In this document: piece by piece, positions 8,077 to 17,887 of the stretch | Layout: every line of letters starts with the position of its first letter | Numbering within the stretch: the first letter of the stretch is position 1 | Source: Lentisphaerota bacterium | GTDB lineage: Bacteria > Verrucomicrobiota > Lentisphaeria > Oligosphaerales > JABHEG01 | Length of the DNA stretch: 64,000 nucleotides | Assembly: GCA_018676675.1 (NCBI GenBank) | Contig: JABHEG010000204.1 | Coordinates: 1-64,000, forward strand | Direction of reading: 5' to 3' | Translations under genes and position numbers: made by a program | Notes under the pieces: model-generated | Database searches by the model: none | Told to the model about the DNA's origin: nothing | The model's input: the letters and a program-made list of their open reading frames with translations, nothing else

Positions 8077-11000
8077 CTACTTGCCTCCCACAACATAGGT
8101 GTAATGGGAGACGCCCCCCCAAAGCCCAGCACCATCTCGCGCTCGACAGTGGATATACCACGCTCCCGCCTCGAGAGGACCCACTTCAATCGCATCCTCG
8201 GTCGTGGAAGGGCTTTCCGTGCCTGGAACCGTGTCCGGCACACGATCCACAACGTGAGAGAAGCCCGTGATCCCGGTGACATCACCAGATGCGAACTGGA
8301 AGGACGCATCTCGACTCCCGGGACCAGAAATCATCACGTTGTCCAGGAAGAAGTAGTAGCGCTTCGTGTTCTCTTCCAGATTGAACGTCCCGAGCGCGAT
8401 CGACTCAACCGTCGGCTTCGCGACATCCGGAAGCACACGCCGAATAAACGCCCCAAGATCGAACGACGTGCTGTGCCACGCGTTGTCCGCCAGCACGTTC
8501 GGGACCCGCCCGATGGTCTCAGGGCCACCCTTCGAAGATGTCATCCTGACGCGATGCCGCTTGCCGTTGACTTGGAAGACCCAGTCGACGTCGGCTCCGG
8601 TGCGAACCCGATAGTCAAAGGAAACGATTGGAAAGGCAGACAGATCGTATGATTCTGTGCGGACGATAGCCAGCGTCTCGTAGCGCCGATAGTCGTAGAT
8701 CCGCACACAGTGGTCGGGCGGAGTCTTGGTGCGTGCCAGCCGAGCCACGGTCGTTGTGTAGAAGTCAAAGGTGCGCGGAAGCCAGTCTCCGTTGTCCTCC
8801 TCAAACGTGTCCAGACTCAGCACGCGATGGGACGACGCACTGATCACAGGTGGAGGAGGAGGAACCGTGTCTCGACTGTAGTCCATGAGCCACTCCCACT
8901 CGATCCTGGGACTGACGTTCCCGGCAAAGTCACGAACGGGCCCCGCGGAACAGGCGACCGTCTCTCCATCGGCAATCCCCAAAGCGGCTGATCCCGCGGC
9001 CCAATCCCACATCAGTTTGCCTTCCTTGGGATCAAACGTCAGTCTGGGGTCGGTGGCTGCGATGGCGGCCCCGTTGACCTGGAGCGAGAGCTCCGCCGTG
9101 TCAAGCCCTGCGCCTGTCTCGACGAGAGGAACGGCGATCATCCCAGGGGCAGACCGCGTCCCGGGGGCAGGATAAGGCGTACCCCACTGAGGCGGCGTGT
9201 TGTCCACCAGGAAGCGGTAATGGAGTGCGCTGCTGGGCCGGCGGTTTCCGTCATAAGCCTGGAAATGGAAATACTGCTCCCCTTCGGTCTCCAGGTAGAA
9301 GGTGTGTTCGCGCAGGTCTCCGGGCAGCTTGAGGTTGGGGCTTAAGCTCGGCCGGGCATGCCACCGGTATCTGAACTCGCTGATCCCGCTGAGATCCTGG
9401 GCGTCCCAACGTAGCGTGATGCCGTGCAGGCCGCTGACAGCCGGCACCAGATTCAGGTTGTCAAGGTAGAACGTCTCGTTCGGGCCCACGCCCTTGTAGC
9501 CTCTGTCGATCAGCAGGAGGGAATTGACATCCAACCGGCCAGCCCCCCCGCTCAGGCCACCCAGGATGGTCGCCAGGTTGACCTCAGCGTGTTGCCAGGT
9601 GTCGTCGGAAACAACAGCCGCGATCTCCGCAATCGGTTTGATCCCGCTGTCTGTGTCTGTCAGGCGAATGCTCTGCCAGCCTGCCTCGGAGTCAATCACC
9701 AGATCGAGGTGATATGTCTTTGGGAGGCGGTAGTCAAACGACAACAGGGGGTACCTTCCCGCGGAGAAGGGCCGTTGGTACAACGCAACTCCGGAGGGGC
9801 CGCTCAAAGCGATATTCGTCCCCCGCAAACACCCTTTCCCCCCAACACCGGTCTTCCGATCCAGTGCCAACTGCACGCCGCCACGCCCCCAGTTGCTCTC
9901 ACACGGCGCCAAGTTCCGGGTGAACGCATTGTTGAGAGGGTAGTTCAGCAACTGGAAACGGACCGGTCCATAGCGGTCCAACGAGCGCTTCATCGTGTAC
10001 GACCAACGGTGAGAAATGGGCTTCCCATCCGTCGATCGAGCCGACAGCTCAAACGCCACCGTCTCCCCGTCCGCAAAGCTAATTGCAGCCCAGCGCGGGT
10101 CAATGGTCAAACGTCGCTTCGCGTGAGAGTACGTGACCGCGCCGGCGTCACGGGCAAGATCATACCCATTGATCAGAACACGCACTGAACCGAAGTCGAG
10201 CCCCGGCCCCGTGGCAGGCGTAAAACTGACCGATACGGGCCCGGTCTTCCAAGCCGCCGTCTCTTTGGGATACACCGAATGGACGTCGAATGCCGCCCCA
10301 ATGACGTCCACCGGATAGATGGCCAGCGGTCCGGTCTTGGCCCCAATCTCCTTCGGCCAGGCGTGCACATAAGAGCGGCCCGGGCGCAACGTCTCGAAGA
10401 CACCTGTGGCGGAAAGCGCATCGGCTGGAGGCGCCTTGCGAAGCACAGGCTGCCGGTCAGCCGAGAAGACACAATCCTGCCCAGCTCCGTCACTCGGGAC
10501 CAACCCAACGCGAAGGGGGGCAATGCCCGCCGTGGCAATCCGGAAGTTATCGATGCGATACGAGCATCCCTTTGGGTTCCCACTGATCCCGCTGCCGGCG
10601 TACCCCTCGTGGAAATTCCCGATGCGCATCTCCAAAACCCGCAGATCAGGATCGTCTGGACGAAGGGCCGCCAGCGCGTGCCCCAGCGCGAAGGACGCGG
10701 TGCGCCAGCGCTTGCCCGGCTTCACCCCGGAGATGGCCCCGATACGCGTCACGGCAGGCGTGGATGCCTTTTCGCCGGTAAACTGAATGAAATACCAACG
10801 ATCGGTCGGGTCCTCAAGCTTCAGATAGATGTTGACTTTCGCAGCGCTTGGCACCAGGTAGCTGAACTCCAGGTTCGCCCCGCTCAGTCGCATCCCCTCG
10901 ACCGGGATGCTGGCCCCAAAACAGCCGCCTGTCTCAATGTTGGTCAACTGCATACTGCGTGGTCCCCAGCTCGTAGCCTCGTCACTCAATGCCAGGAAAG

Positions 11001-14000
11001 CCCCTCCCTCGCCTTCTACATTCCGCCATCCCTCGAGGCCCTGGTCAAAACTGAAGAACAGCCCGGGGTGACTGGGAGACACAACCCGGGGGACAACTGT
11101 GGTCTCCCCCGAGTCAAACTCCTCCGGGACAATCGGGTCAGGCACCGGCTCGACCTCGGGAATCTCGACCAGCGGCGACGGCGTTTCCTTTGCAGCATAA
11201 GAGACCTTTGCCCGGGCAAACATCACCCAGTTGTCGTGGGTCCACAGCGCGATCCGGCGACCCGACAGCGGTTTGGGATCCTCGTAAGAGAGCACCAGCT
11301 CGTTGTCGAAGTAGTACTCGATCCGGTTGCCCACTTTACGGAGCTTGACGTAATACCAGGCCCCATGGATGGCCCTGCCCTTGCTGATCCACGGGACAGG
11401 AATGATGCGCTTGCGAGGATAGGCTTCCCGGTTCCGAGGCACCAGTTCACGATCGCTTTCCGCAACGACTTTCCCGCCCCGGCGGAGGCGCGTCCACGTC
11501 TCACTCCAGGTGGGGTCCCACCCGGAGAGTGTGACCGTGTACCCGCTATCCAAGTCTTCCCCGTCACCGCAAATGGCGACATTGATGTCTCCCACCCGGG
11601 GGTAATACATCTCAGCCTGCCACTCCTCGGTTCGTCGCATCTTGTGGCCGGCATAGAACTCGACTGTCATATCGCCATCGTACTCCGTCTTGCTCCAGAG
11701 GATTGCTGCTCCTCCTTCGCTCATACCGGCCAGATGGGACCACCGCGGGTCACAGGTAAACCGATTGGTCACCTCCCAACGCCCAACGCGCCGCCACTCG
11801 GCCGGGGCACGGTTGAAGTAGTCATCCCGCACTTGCGCACGCGTGACCTCAAAGCCGGCAAAGTCCTCAGCCGCCATCACGCTGCCCGTCACCAAAGCCA
11901 TCCGGGTGCCAGCGGGAGGGGACTCATCTCTGAAGCTGAAAAGCTCCTTGCCGGCAACCGACAGCCACAGATAGCGCCCATCGCGGTCAAGCTGAAACTC
12001 ACTCGCATCTCCGATATCAACATCGCGCAGCGGTTTGCCCAGACGGTCAACGCGCACCGTGTGTTTGGCCCGATCCACTACCAATGCGTAACCGCTGGCG
12101 GGGACAGGAGCGGCCTCAGCGTCACTCGCAGGTTCCTTCCGGCTGGTGCAGAAGAGAAGCTGTGCACGATCGAGGGCGGGCATGGATACGCTGAACGCAC
12201 CCAAGAAGTCAGCTTTGTGCCAGAATGTCGTCATGCTTCCCGCCGGAACCCAAGCCCCCTGAGGAGAAGACCAATGCAGCATGTAGGGATCATCAGCGAA
12301 CACGACGTTTTTCGCCGGCAACTCGATATCCTCGTCGCGATGAGCCGCCACAGCTATGCTGGACAGCCGGACGCCGGTGAGAGCCTTCCCGGCAACAGAG
12401 AAGGAACCGGTCACCGGCGCGGGGAGGGAGCAGCGGAGCTCCAGTCTGCCGTCAAAGTAGAACTTCGCGAGGGGAGGAGCTGACAAATCCACCTCAACTC
12501 TGGCGGGGGTCTTCGACCAAAGGGAGACCGGGGCCTTGACCAGCACACGACCGTCTTTGCCATCGTCAAGCCGAATTCGCTGGACAGCGCTCCCCTTCCC
12601 ATCGATACGTCCCTCAAGCTCAAAGACAACCCCGTTCGCAGCATCACCGAAGCGAATGGCCAACAGTCGTGTTGCGTCAGTTGCCACAGCCTTGGGCGCC
12701 TGGACAGTCGCTCTTAGCACCATCCCCACTGGGAACTCAGGGCCGAACTTCCGGGGCTCGGGAGCCGGCTTGGTCGCCTCCAACCAGGCGCTGCAGAGGG
12801 TCTTCCCTCCCCCAACCGACCATCCTGACTGCGGTGACGCCTCTCCCAGAAGCGCTCCTGAATCAAGCGGGAACGTCTCCGTCGCATCGACAGTGAGATC
12901 GTCAAAGTGCGTTCCCTTTTCTCCACGGCCGAAAAGGCCGACGCACCCGCCGACCATCGCATCGTGCCACACGTCGAAGAGCACCGCCCCATCAAGATAC
13001 ACCCGGGCATGTCGCCCCATCGTCTCAACCCCAAGGCGATACCACTGATTGGTCCTGGAAAGAGCAGCAGCAGCGGCCAGGACTTCAGTCCCTGCCGACG
13101 TAACCCGTATCAACTCCAGCGGCTGGGCTTTCTCACGAACCGACAGAGCGCGCCAACGAAGAGCAAAGTAGTTTGTCGGTCCTTGGTAGTAGAAGACAAG
13201 GGCCATCTCCGACCCGCTGCTGTTCACCGATATAGAGGCGTGATAATCGTCCCAGAACGGGTAACCGATGGTCGCTAGCGCAGGCCCGGCCGATGTTGCC
13301 TGCATCGAGAAGGGATTGGCGCTCCGCAACGCGTCGGGTTTGCTCACGGAAGCAGCAATCCGCTCCTGAAGCAGCGGATCGTCCGCCTGCATGACATCCT
13401 CCATGACCGAATGCAGGTGCCAATCACCGGACACAACGGTCCACTGCCGCAAACTGCTGAGGTCAGCCTCAGCGATGGCAGCCGTACGCTTCTCGACCGT
13501 TTCCTGGACGATGGACTCGTCCACCTCAACCATGAAATCGTCAGCGATATGAACGGGGGCCCACTTCTGCAGCTTGGGCCGGGCGACGGTGGGCGCTGTG
13601 GCTGTGTTCTCGATCGCGACCCGCCCTTTCCCGTAAGTCGCATCCCAGGTATCGGCCAGGACACGCCCTTCGCCGGCAATCGTGAGAAGGAGCGGCCGAC
13701 GCTTGATCAGGAGCTGGTAAGGGACCGTAAGCGGAGGGGCTATTGCAGCGGAGGACATTACTAGCGATGCTCCGGCGACGACTTTCCGGAGTTCGCAATG
13801 CACCGGTGTGACGGTCAGCGAGTAGTGGTTTTTCTCGTCCTGGAAACCGAGCAGGATCTGGGCAGCCTGTTTGGGGCTCTTCTCGTGGGGAGAAACCGTG
13901 AGTGCGACGTTGTAGGCGGCCGGCGTCGACCGCCCGAGGAAGGTGAAGCGCTCTGCCGTCGCCGTTCCGGGCGCCGGTTGAGCCCGGGTGGCGACCGTGA

Positions 14001-14073
14001 CGAGAAACAGAACGACCGTAGCACAAAGACCAGCTTGGCGAGCGCGGCGCAAATCCATTTCGTTCCCGTTCAT
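8077..14073 (-). CDS. giant exported multidomain protein with repeated jelly-roll and Ig-like modules
   Basis: About 1998 residues from the ATG at 14073; an ATG at 14058 is also possible. A signal peptide (GLCATVVLFLVTVATRAQ) leads into several concanavalin/LamG- or DUF1080-like jelly-rolls. One is around residues 210-400, with NQWYRLGVETMGRHARVYLDG. Another, around 770-1000, has WYYVKLRKVGNRIEYYFDNELV. At least three galactose-binding-like modules follow, each ending in a DN motif (YRIDNFRI, FYLDNLNLV, FFLDNVMI). Ig/FN3-like segments with YFHFQAYDGN and VDNTPPQWG are interspersed. No catalytic motif was seen. The architecture fits a glycan-binding surface scaffold or adhesin. It is the first gene of a two-gene unit with the following TIM-barrel protein, and an R2 repeat lies in its upstream region. 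Confidence 0.7.
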   Translation of the reverse strand: MNGNEMDLRRARQAGLCATVVLFLVTVATRAQPAPGTATAERFTFLGRSTPAAYNVALTVSPHEKSPKQAAQILLGFQDEKNHYSLTVTPVHCELRKVVAGASLVMSSAAIAPPLTVPYQLLIKRRPLLLTIAGEGRVLADTWDATYGKGRVAIENTATAPTVARPKLQKWAPVHIADDFMVEVDESIVQETVEKRTAAIAEADLSSLRQWTVVSGDWHLHSVMEDVMQADDPLLQERIAASVSKPDALRSANPFSMQATSAGPALATIGYPFWDDYHASISVNSSGSEMALVFYYQGPTNYFALRWRALSVREKAQPLELIRVTSAGTEVLAAAAALSRTNQWYRLGVETMGRHARVYLDGAVLFDVWHDAMVGGCVGLFGRGEKGTHFDDLTVDATETFPLDSGALLGEASPQSGWSVGGGKTLCSAWLEATKPAPEPRKFGPEFPVGMVLRATVQAPKAVATDATRLLAIRFGDAANGVVFELEGRIDGKGSAVQRIRLDDGKDGRVLVKAPVSLWSKTPARVEVDLSAPPLAKFYFDGRLELRCSLPAPVTGSFSVAGKALTGVRLSSIAVAAHRDEDIELPAKNVVFADDPYMLHWSSPQGAWVPAGSMTTFWHKADFLGAFSVSMPALDRAQLLFCTSRKEPASDAEAAPVPASGYALVVDRAKHTVRVDRLGKPLRDVDIGDASEFQLDRDGRYLWLSVAGKELFSFRDESPPAGTRMALVTGSVMAAEDFAGFEVTRAQVRDDYFNRAPAEWRRVGRWEVTNRFTCDPRWSHLAGMSEGGAAILWSKTEYDGDMTVEFYAGHKMRRTEEWQAEMYYPRVGDINVAICGDGEDLDSGYTVTLSGWDPTWSETWTRLRRGGKVVAESDRELVPRNREAYPRKRIIPVPWISKGRAIHGAWYYVKLRKVGNRIEYYFDNELVLSYEDPKPLSGRRIALWTHDNWVMFARAKVSYAAKETPSPLVEIPEVEPVPDPIVPEEFDSGETTVVPRVVSPSHPGLFFSFDQGLEGWRNVEGEGGAFLALSDEATSWGPRSMQLTNIETGGCFGASIPVEGMRLSGANLEFSYLVPSAAKVNIYLKLEDPTDRWYFIQFTGEKASTPAVTRIGAISGVKPGKRWRTASFALGHALAALRPDDPDLRVLEMRIGNFHEGYAGSGISGNPKGCSYRIDNFRIATAGIAPLRVGLVPSDGAGQDCVFSADRQPVLRKAPPADALSATGVFETLRPGRSYVHAWPKEIGAKTGPLAIYPVDVIGAAFDVHSVYPKETAAWKTGPVSVSFTPATGPGLDFGSVRVLINGYDLARDAGAVTYSHAKRRLTIDPRWAAISFADGETVAFELSARSTDGKPISHRWSYTMKRSLDRYGPVRFQLLNYPLNNAFTRNLAPCESNWGRGGVQLALDRKTGVGGKGCLRGTNIALSGPSGVALYQRPFSAGRYPLLSFDYRLPKTYHLDLVIDSEAGWQSIRLTDTDSGIKPIAEIAAVVSDDTWQHAEVNLATILGGLSGGAGRLDVNSLLLIDRGYKGVGPNETFYLDNLNLVPAVSGLHGITLRWDAQDLSGISEFRYRWHARPSLSPNLKLPGDLREHTFYLETEGEQYFHFQAYDGNRRPSSALHYRFLVDNTPPQWGTPYPAPGTRSAPGMIAVPLVETGAGLDTAELSLQVNGAAIAATDPRLTFDPKEGKLMWDWAAGSAALGIADGETVACSAGPVRDFAGNVSPRIEWEWLMDYSRDTVPPPPPVISASSHRVLSLDTFEEDNGDWLPRTFDFYTTTVARLARTKTPPDHCVRIYDYRRYETLAIVRTESYDLSAFPIVSFDYRVRTGADVDWVFQVNGKRHRVRMTSSKGGPETIGRVPNVLADNAWHSTSFDLGAFIRRVLPDVAKPTVESIALGTFNLEENTKRYYFFLDNVMISGPGSRDASFQFASGDVTGITGFSHVVDRVPDTVPGTESPSTTEDAIEVGPLEAGAWYIHCRARDGAGLWGGVSHYTYVVGGK

Positions 14074-14251
14074 TGCCTGCCTGAACTTCTGTTCACAAGA
14101 GCAGCCTATGAACATGATGGAGAATCAAGGGGAGTCAAGGCCGGGAGGGGGAACCGTGCAACCCCTCTGTTGCGTGAAGCGGCTCGACGGAGTTCTCCCC
14201 CGCGTAACTGAGAGGCTACGGCGCCGTACCGCGACCATCTTCCTGGGAGGC

Positions 14252-14372
14252 AGTCGCCGCACGGAGGGGCCTCCCACTTTTCTTCGTACGCCGCACGGCC
14301 CCCCGGGCGGCATCTCCTCTTGGCGCTCGGAGGGCCGTGCGCCGTACAAGCGGAATCGGTCACCGCACGAAG
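14252..14372. repeat. R2 repeat, copy 1 (foldback element)
   Basis: About 120 bases that align with 32272-32391 at roughly 85-90 percent by eye. Each copy carries near-perfect inverted arms: GTACGCCGCACGGCCC at 14286-14301 and its complement with one mismatch at 14332-14347, around a loop of about 30 bases. It fills most of the gap between the methyltransferase stop and the giant gene start, so it sits in the 5' region of the giant gene. Confidence 0.75.
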
Positions 14373-14407
14373 TCCCGCCCACGGTCCCATGCGACGTCCC
14401 ATCCGAC

Positions 14408-15400
14408 CTAACGCGTCACCACATCGGCGATCATCCGGAGATTCCCATGCGGCGCATCAAGAGGAACAGCGCACTCAGGGCCAAGGATGTCCACGCCCAG
14501 CTGCAGTTTCTCCGCCATATCTGTGGCGATCGTCTCAGGCGTCCCCTTCAGCACAATGTCGATGTTGCTGGTCCCTCCCATGAGCGAGAGTTTCTCCCCG
14601 GCCAGCTTCCGGGCCTGGTCGGTCGGGACCTTGGAGTCGAAGTGGAAGCACTCAATCCCCGTCTGGCGAATGTAGTCCAGGCGGTCTGACGTATCCCCAC
14701 AGATATGCAGAATCAGAGGGCAACAGATGCGCTCATGGAGTTCCTGATGGATCTCTGCGAGGAACTCTCGATAGGCGTCCGGGGAGCACAGATCACGGGT
14801 GCAGTGATCGCCAAGCGTGATGGCATCGGCTCCGGCGGCGATCTGGGCCTCCGCGAAGTCAACGGTGACCTCGATGAGTTGGCGCATGACATCCTTCACC
14901 CGTGCGGGCTTGAGGATGGTAGAAATGAGAAACTCCTCCACGCCGAACAGGTGGTAGCCAAGGGTCCAGGGCCCAAAGACCTTGCCCACCACCGCGACGC
15001 GGGCCCCGACGTCTTCTCTCAGGATGCGCAGGGCCTCGAGGGGCACGGCGCACCCAGGCTCGGAAAGGAAGCTCTGAGGAATGCGGACGGAATCGTCTAT
15101 CGACGCGTACACCGGATGGCCATCAGGCATTCTCCCGCTGTTCCCCCAGTCCATCTCGCAGCCCAAAGCAGCCGATTCCTGCCACACGCTGAACAGCGGC
15201 ATGACGTTGTCAAATCCCAGCACGGTATGCCCAGCCGCCGCAATGGCAGCCATCTTCCCCGGATCGAGGTGCGCGTCCGGAAACGCAATGTCGATCGCCT
15301 CAAGCAGATCCGTAGTCACGATCGACGTCGCGCTGCCAACCGACGGCCGTGTCGTGGCGCCGCGCGTAAGGCTCGATAGGAAGATCTCTTTGGGTGTCAT
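14408..15400 (-). CDS. uroporphyrinogen decarboxylase-fold corrinoid methyltransferase, MtaA/CmuA-like
   Basis: A 330-residue protein of the uroporphyrinogen decarboxylase superfamily, of the zinc methyltransferase type rather than the haem enzyme. The zinc-binding signature H-x-C followed by a distant C is present: ILHICGD near residue 231 and LGPECAVP near 304. LGDHCTRDLCSPDAYREF and MGGTSNIDIVLKGTPETI are typical of MtaA/MtbA-like proteins. GAGGCAGGT immediately precedes the ATG at 15400. No corrinoid protein or reactivase gene is nearby. It is divergent from the GHL6-type glycosidase by 137 bases, so a shared control region is possible. The methyl donor is unknown; demethylation of O-methylated sugars would suit the context but is inference. 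Confidence 0.85.
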   Translation of the reverse strand: MTPKEIFLSSLTRGATTRPSVGSATSIVTTDLLEAIDIAFPDAHLDPGKMAAIAAAGHTVLGFDNVMPLFSVWQESAALGCEMDWGNSGRMPDGHPVYASIDDSVRIPQSFLSEPGCAVPLEALRILREDVGARVAVVGKVFGPWTLGYHLFGVEEFLISTILKPARVKDVMRQLIEVTVDFAEAQIAAGADAITLGDHCTRDLCSPDAYREFLAEIHQELHERICCPLILHICGDTSDRLDYIRQTGIECFHFDSKVPTDQARKLAGEKLSLMGGTSNIDIVLKGTPETIATDMAEKLQLGVDILGPECAVPLDAPHGNLRMIADVVTR

Positions 15401-15537
15401 ACCTGCCTCGTGTGTAGGAATGGGCTACTATCAGGCGTGGCGGCCGGACGTCAATGCGATTGCTTGCAGGCATCATGACCTCGCCCCATCCCCGGTATGG
15501 CGCTATGGTCTGCCATCCTCAACAGGAGAGACCACAC

Positions 15538-17583
15538 ATGACGCAGCCCAACTGGTACCGCGACACAACCTGCAAGATCCACTTCGACATGCATACGCCG
15601 GAGCATATCCATGATGTCGGTCGGGACTTTGATCCGCAGGCGTTTGCCCGAGCCGTCAAAGCGACCGGGGCCGAAGCCGTCTGCTTCTTTGCTCGTTGCG
15701 CCTACGGCTGGGCCTACTACCCCACTGCAGTCGGTCTGCCTCACCCCCGTCTGACACGTGATCTCTTCGGTGAAGGCGTCCACGCCATGAAAGCAGAGGG
15801 GCTCAGAGTCATTGCCTACTGCGCCATCGACAATGCTCCGTCAGACCTTGCAGCGGAACACCCGGAATGGCCCAAACGGACACCGGAAGGCGAGCCCGTC
15901 CCGGGGCACGGGACAGCGACATCGGCCTGTGCCTTCGGCCCGTTCCCGCATGAACTGCTGATCCCCCAGTTCCAGGAGATCGCGGAACGCTACCCGGTCG
16001 ATGGGTTCTTCCTCGATGGTGTCTACCAATACTTCTACAGAATCTGCCACTGCGAGAACTGCCGACGCGGTTTCGGGCGCGACATTCCCCAGGCCAACGA
16101 TGACCCCAACTGGCGCGCTTACCGGCACTGGCAGGTTCAGAACGTCTGGGAAACCATGGACACGGCCGCACGGGCAGTGGAAGAGACCCGCCCCGGTTGT
16201 CTCATGGGCGTGAACTGGCTCGCGTCGGTTCGTTGGTCTGTTCCCCCGCCGCCCGCGATTGGCTACGTGACCGGCGACCCACCAATGCAAAACTGCACCT
16301 TCGAGACAGCCCTCAATCTGGCCGCCTGGGCCTGGCGCGACGTCCCCGCCGACATCATGACCCAACGGATGCTGCACAGCTGGCAGGACTTCACGTGTCG
16401 CACACCCGAGACGATCCAGACCGAGTTCGCGACAGGGCTCGCAAGCGGGGCGAAGCTGTTCGTAGGCGACCTCCTCCAGCCTCTCACCGTCCAGCCCGAC
16501 CCCGACGTCATGGCTCTCATGCAGGTCTGCTTTGAGTTCGCTCAGGAACGCGTCGATGTTGCTGCCGTTGGCAGACGCTGTGCAGACATCGCCATTCTCT
16601 CAAGCCCCGAAACCACTCGCGGACAGGGCGCTACCTGGACCGTCGATGACACCCCTCTACGTGGCGCTTACCACAGCATCGTCACGGCCGGCCTAACTGT
16701 CGATATCCTCTTCGATGACGACCTCGCTGAGCATCTCTCGCGCTACCGGACGCTGATCGTTCCGGAACAGCGCTTCATCTCCCGGACGGCCGGCAACGCG
16801 ATCGCCCAATTCGTGCGCAGTGGGGGTGGCCTCGTCGTGATCGGGGCTCTGCCCAAGTGTGTGGACCCCAATGAACCGGACGGCGCGGCCGATTCCGTAG
16901 CTTTCGAGACCCTGACGGGATTGCGTCGTGCCGACAGACTGTCCCACGAACTCGGCTACCTACAGTTGCGCGGCACACCAGCGAAGCACCTGTGGCGGGA
17001 CTGCGATCGGTTCCGGCCGGCAATCCCGGTCCTGGGCACCCCCGCTGCGGTAGAGCCAGATGGTGCTACCGTGCTCGTGAACCTGACCGCGCCCGGAGAG
17101 ACATACCAGATCGGGGCGAAGCCGCCCGGTGAGATCCTGGAAGCCCCCGCTATCACGACGTTTCCCTGTGGAGATGGCACGGTCATGTACTGCGCCCTTC
17201 CCCTGGCCAGTGACGTGTGGAAACGCGGGAATCCGGGCGCGAGATACGTGCTGGAGGGAATGGTCCGGGAAGTCACCCCGGACACCACCGTCGAACGAAT
17301 CGGGCCGTCTGCCGTGCAGGTCTACGCCGCCGCCAACGACGATGAAACCGTGATTCAACTCGTGACGTACCAACCCGACGGACGCACCAACATGCCACAT
17401 GTCATCGAGTCTCCCTGCGAAATGACTGGCGTCCAAATCCGCGTTCGCGACGCGCGCGCCCCAAGGTCGGTAGTCGTGGAGCCGGCGACTACGGCTGAGA
17501 CGTGGACACGCCAGGGCGATCTGACGACGATCGTGGTCCCACCATTCACGATCCACACGGCCGTGCGTATCCGCTGGTGTTGA
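15538..17583 (+). CDS. putative glycoside hydrolase, GHL6 domain plus GH42 trimerisation-like domain
   Basis: A protein of 681 residues without a signal peptide, starting at MTQPNWYRDT; AGGAGAG eight bases upstream supports the start. The N-terminal half is a TIM barrel of the hypothetical glycosidase 6 / fucosidase-like type. KIHFDMHTPEHIHDVGRDFDP opens it, CFFARCAYGWAYYPT follows, and DGFFLDG near residue 157 is where the catalytic acid usually lies. A short C-x-C-x-x-C stretch, ICHCENCRR, follows. From about residue 370 a flavodoxin-like module resembles the GH42 middle domain: RYRTLIVPEQRFIS and GGGLVVIGALP. The C-terminus is beta-rich. It probably acts in the cytoplasm on imported oligosaccharides. 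The linkage is unknown. Confidence 0.75.
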   Translation: MTQPNWYRDTTCKIHFDMHTPEHIHDVGRDFDPQAFARAVKATGAEAVCFFARCAYGWAYYPTAVGLPHPRLTRDLFGEGVHAMKAEGLRVIAYCAIDNAPSDLAAEHPEWPKRTPEGEPVPGHGTATSACAFGPFPHELLIPQFQEIAERYPVDGFFLDGVYQYFYRICHCENCRRGFGRDIPQANDDPNWRAYRHWQVQNVWETMDTAARAVEETRPGCLMGVNWLASVRWSVPPPPAIGYVTGDPPMQNCTFETALNLAAWAWRDVPADIMTQRMLHSWQDFTCRTPETIQTEFATGLASGAKLFVGDLLQPLTVQPDPDVMALMQVCFEFAQERVDVAAVGRRCADIAILSSPETTRGQGATWTVDDTPLRGAYHSIVTAGLTVDILFDDDLAEHLSRYRTLIVPEQRFISRTAGNAIAQFVRSGGGLVVIGALPKCVDPNEPDGAADSVAFETLTGLRRADRLSHELGYLQLRGTPAKHLWRDCDRFRPAIPVLGTPAAVEPDGATVLVNLTAPGETYQIGAKPPGEILEAPAITTFPCGDGTVMYCALPLASDVWKRGNPGARYVLEGMVREVTPDTTVERIGPSAVQVYAAANDDETVIQLVTYQPDGRTNMPHVIESPCEMTGVQIRVRDARAPRSVVVEPATTAETWTRQGDLTTIVVPPFTIHTAVRIRWC

Positions 17584-17617
17584 GCCGAATGAGGCGGAGC
17601 TGAAGAAGTTTGGTGTC

Positions 17618-17815
17618 GGATCTTCCCTTGGAGAGCGGCGGTCTCCCGCCGTGGTCTCAATCCCGTCCGCACGCACAACCGCCGAGGACGGCGGCTCTCC
17701 AGGAAGACAGCCAATTGGGCCGGATCTTCCCTTGGACAGCGGCGGTCCCCGCCGTGGTCTCAATCCCGTCCGCACGCACAACCGCCGAGGACGGCGGCTC
17801 TCCAGGAAGACAGCC
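17618..17815. repeat. R3: two direct copies of a 95-bp palindromic element
   Basis: Copy 1 is 17618-17712 and copy 2 is 17722-17815, separated by nine bases and differing at only a few positions. Each copy has roughly complementary ends (CTTGGAGAGCGGCGG and its near complement in GCGGCTCTCCAGGAAG) and an inner CGGCGGT...CCGCCG palindrome. They lie between two convergent genes, the glycosidase at 15538 and the heparinase ending at 17888. They could form terminator-like hairpins or be REP/MITE-type elements. A shorter related piece is at 30654-30690. Confidence 0.8.
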
Positions 17816-17887
17816 CGGCGCTAGACCTTCGGGGGTGACACCACGCACGGGTCCTGGGACCTAAGTTCCCAGGCATTCGGATGCGTC

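Noticed and set aside
10279..12483. Long plus-strand open frame of 734 codons
   Set aside because: It lies antisense to the giant exported gene, has an Arg/Pro/His-rich random composition and no family similarity; this is an effect of high GC.
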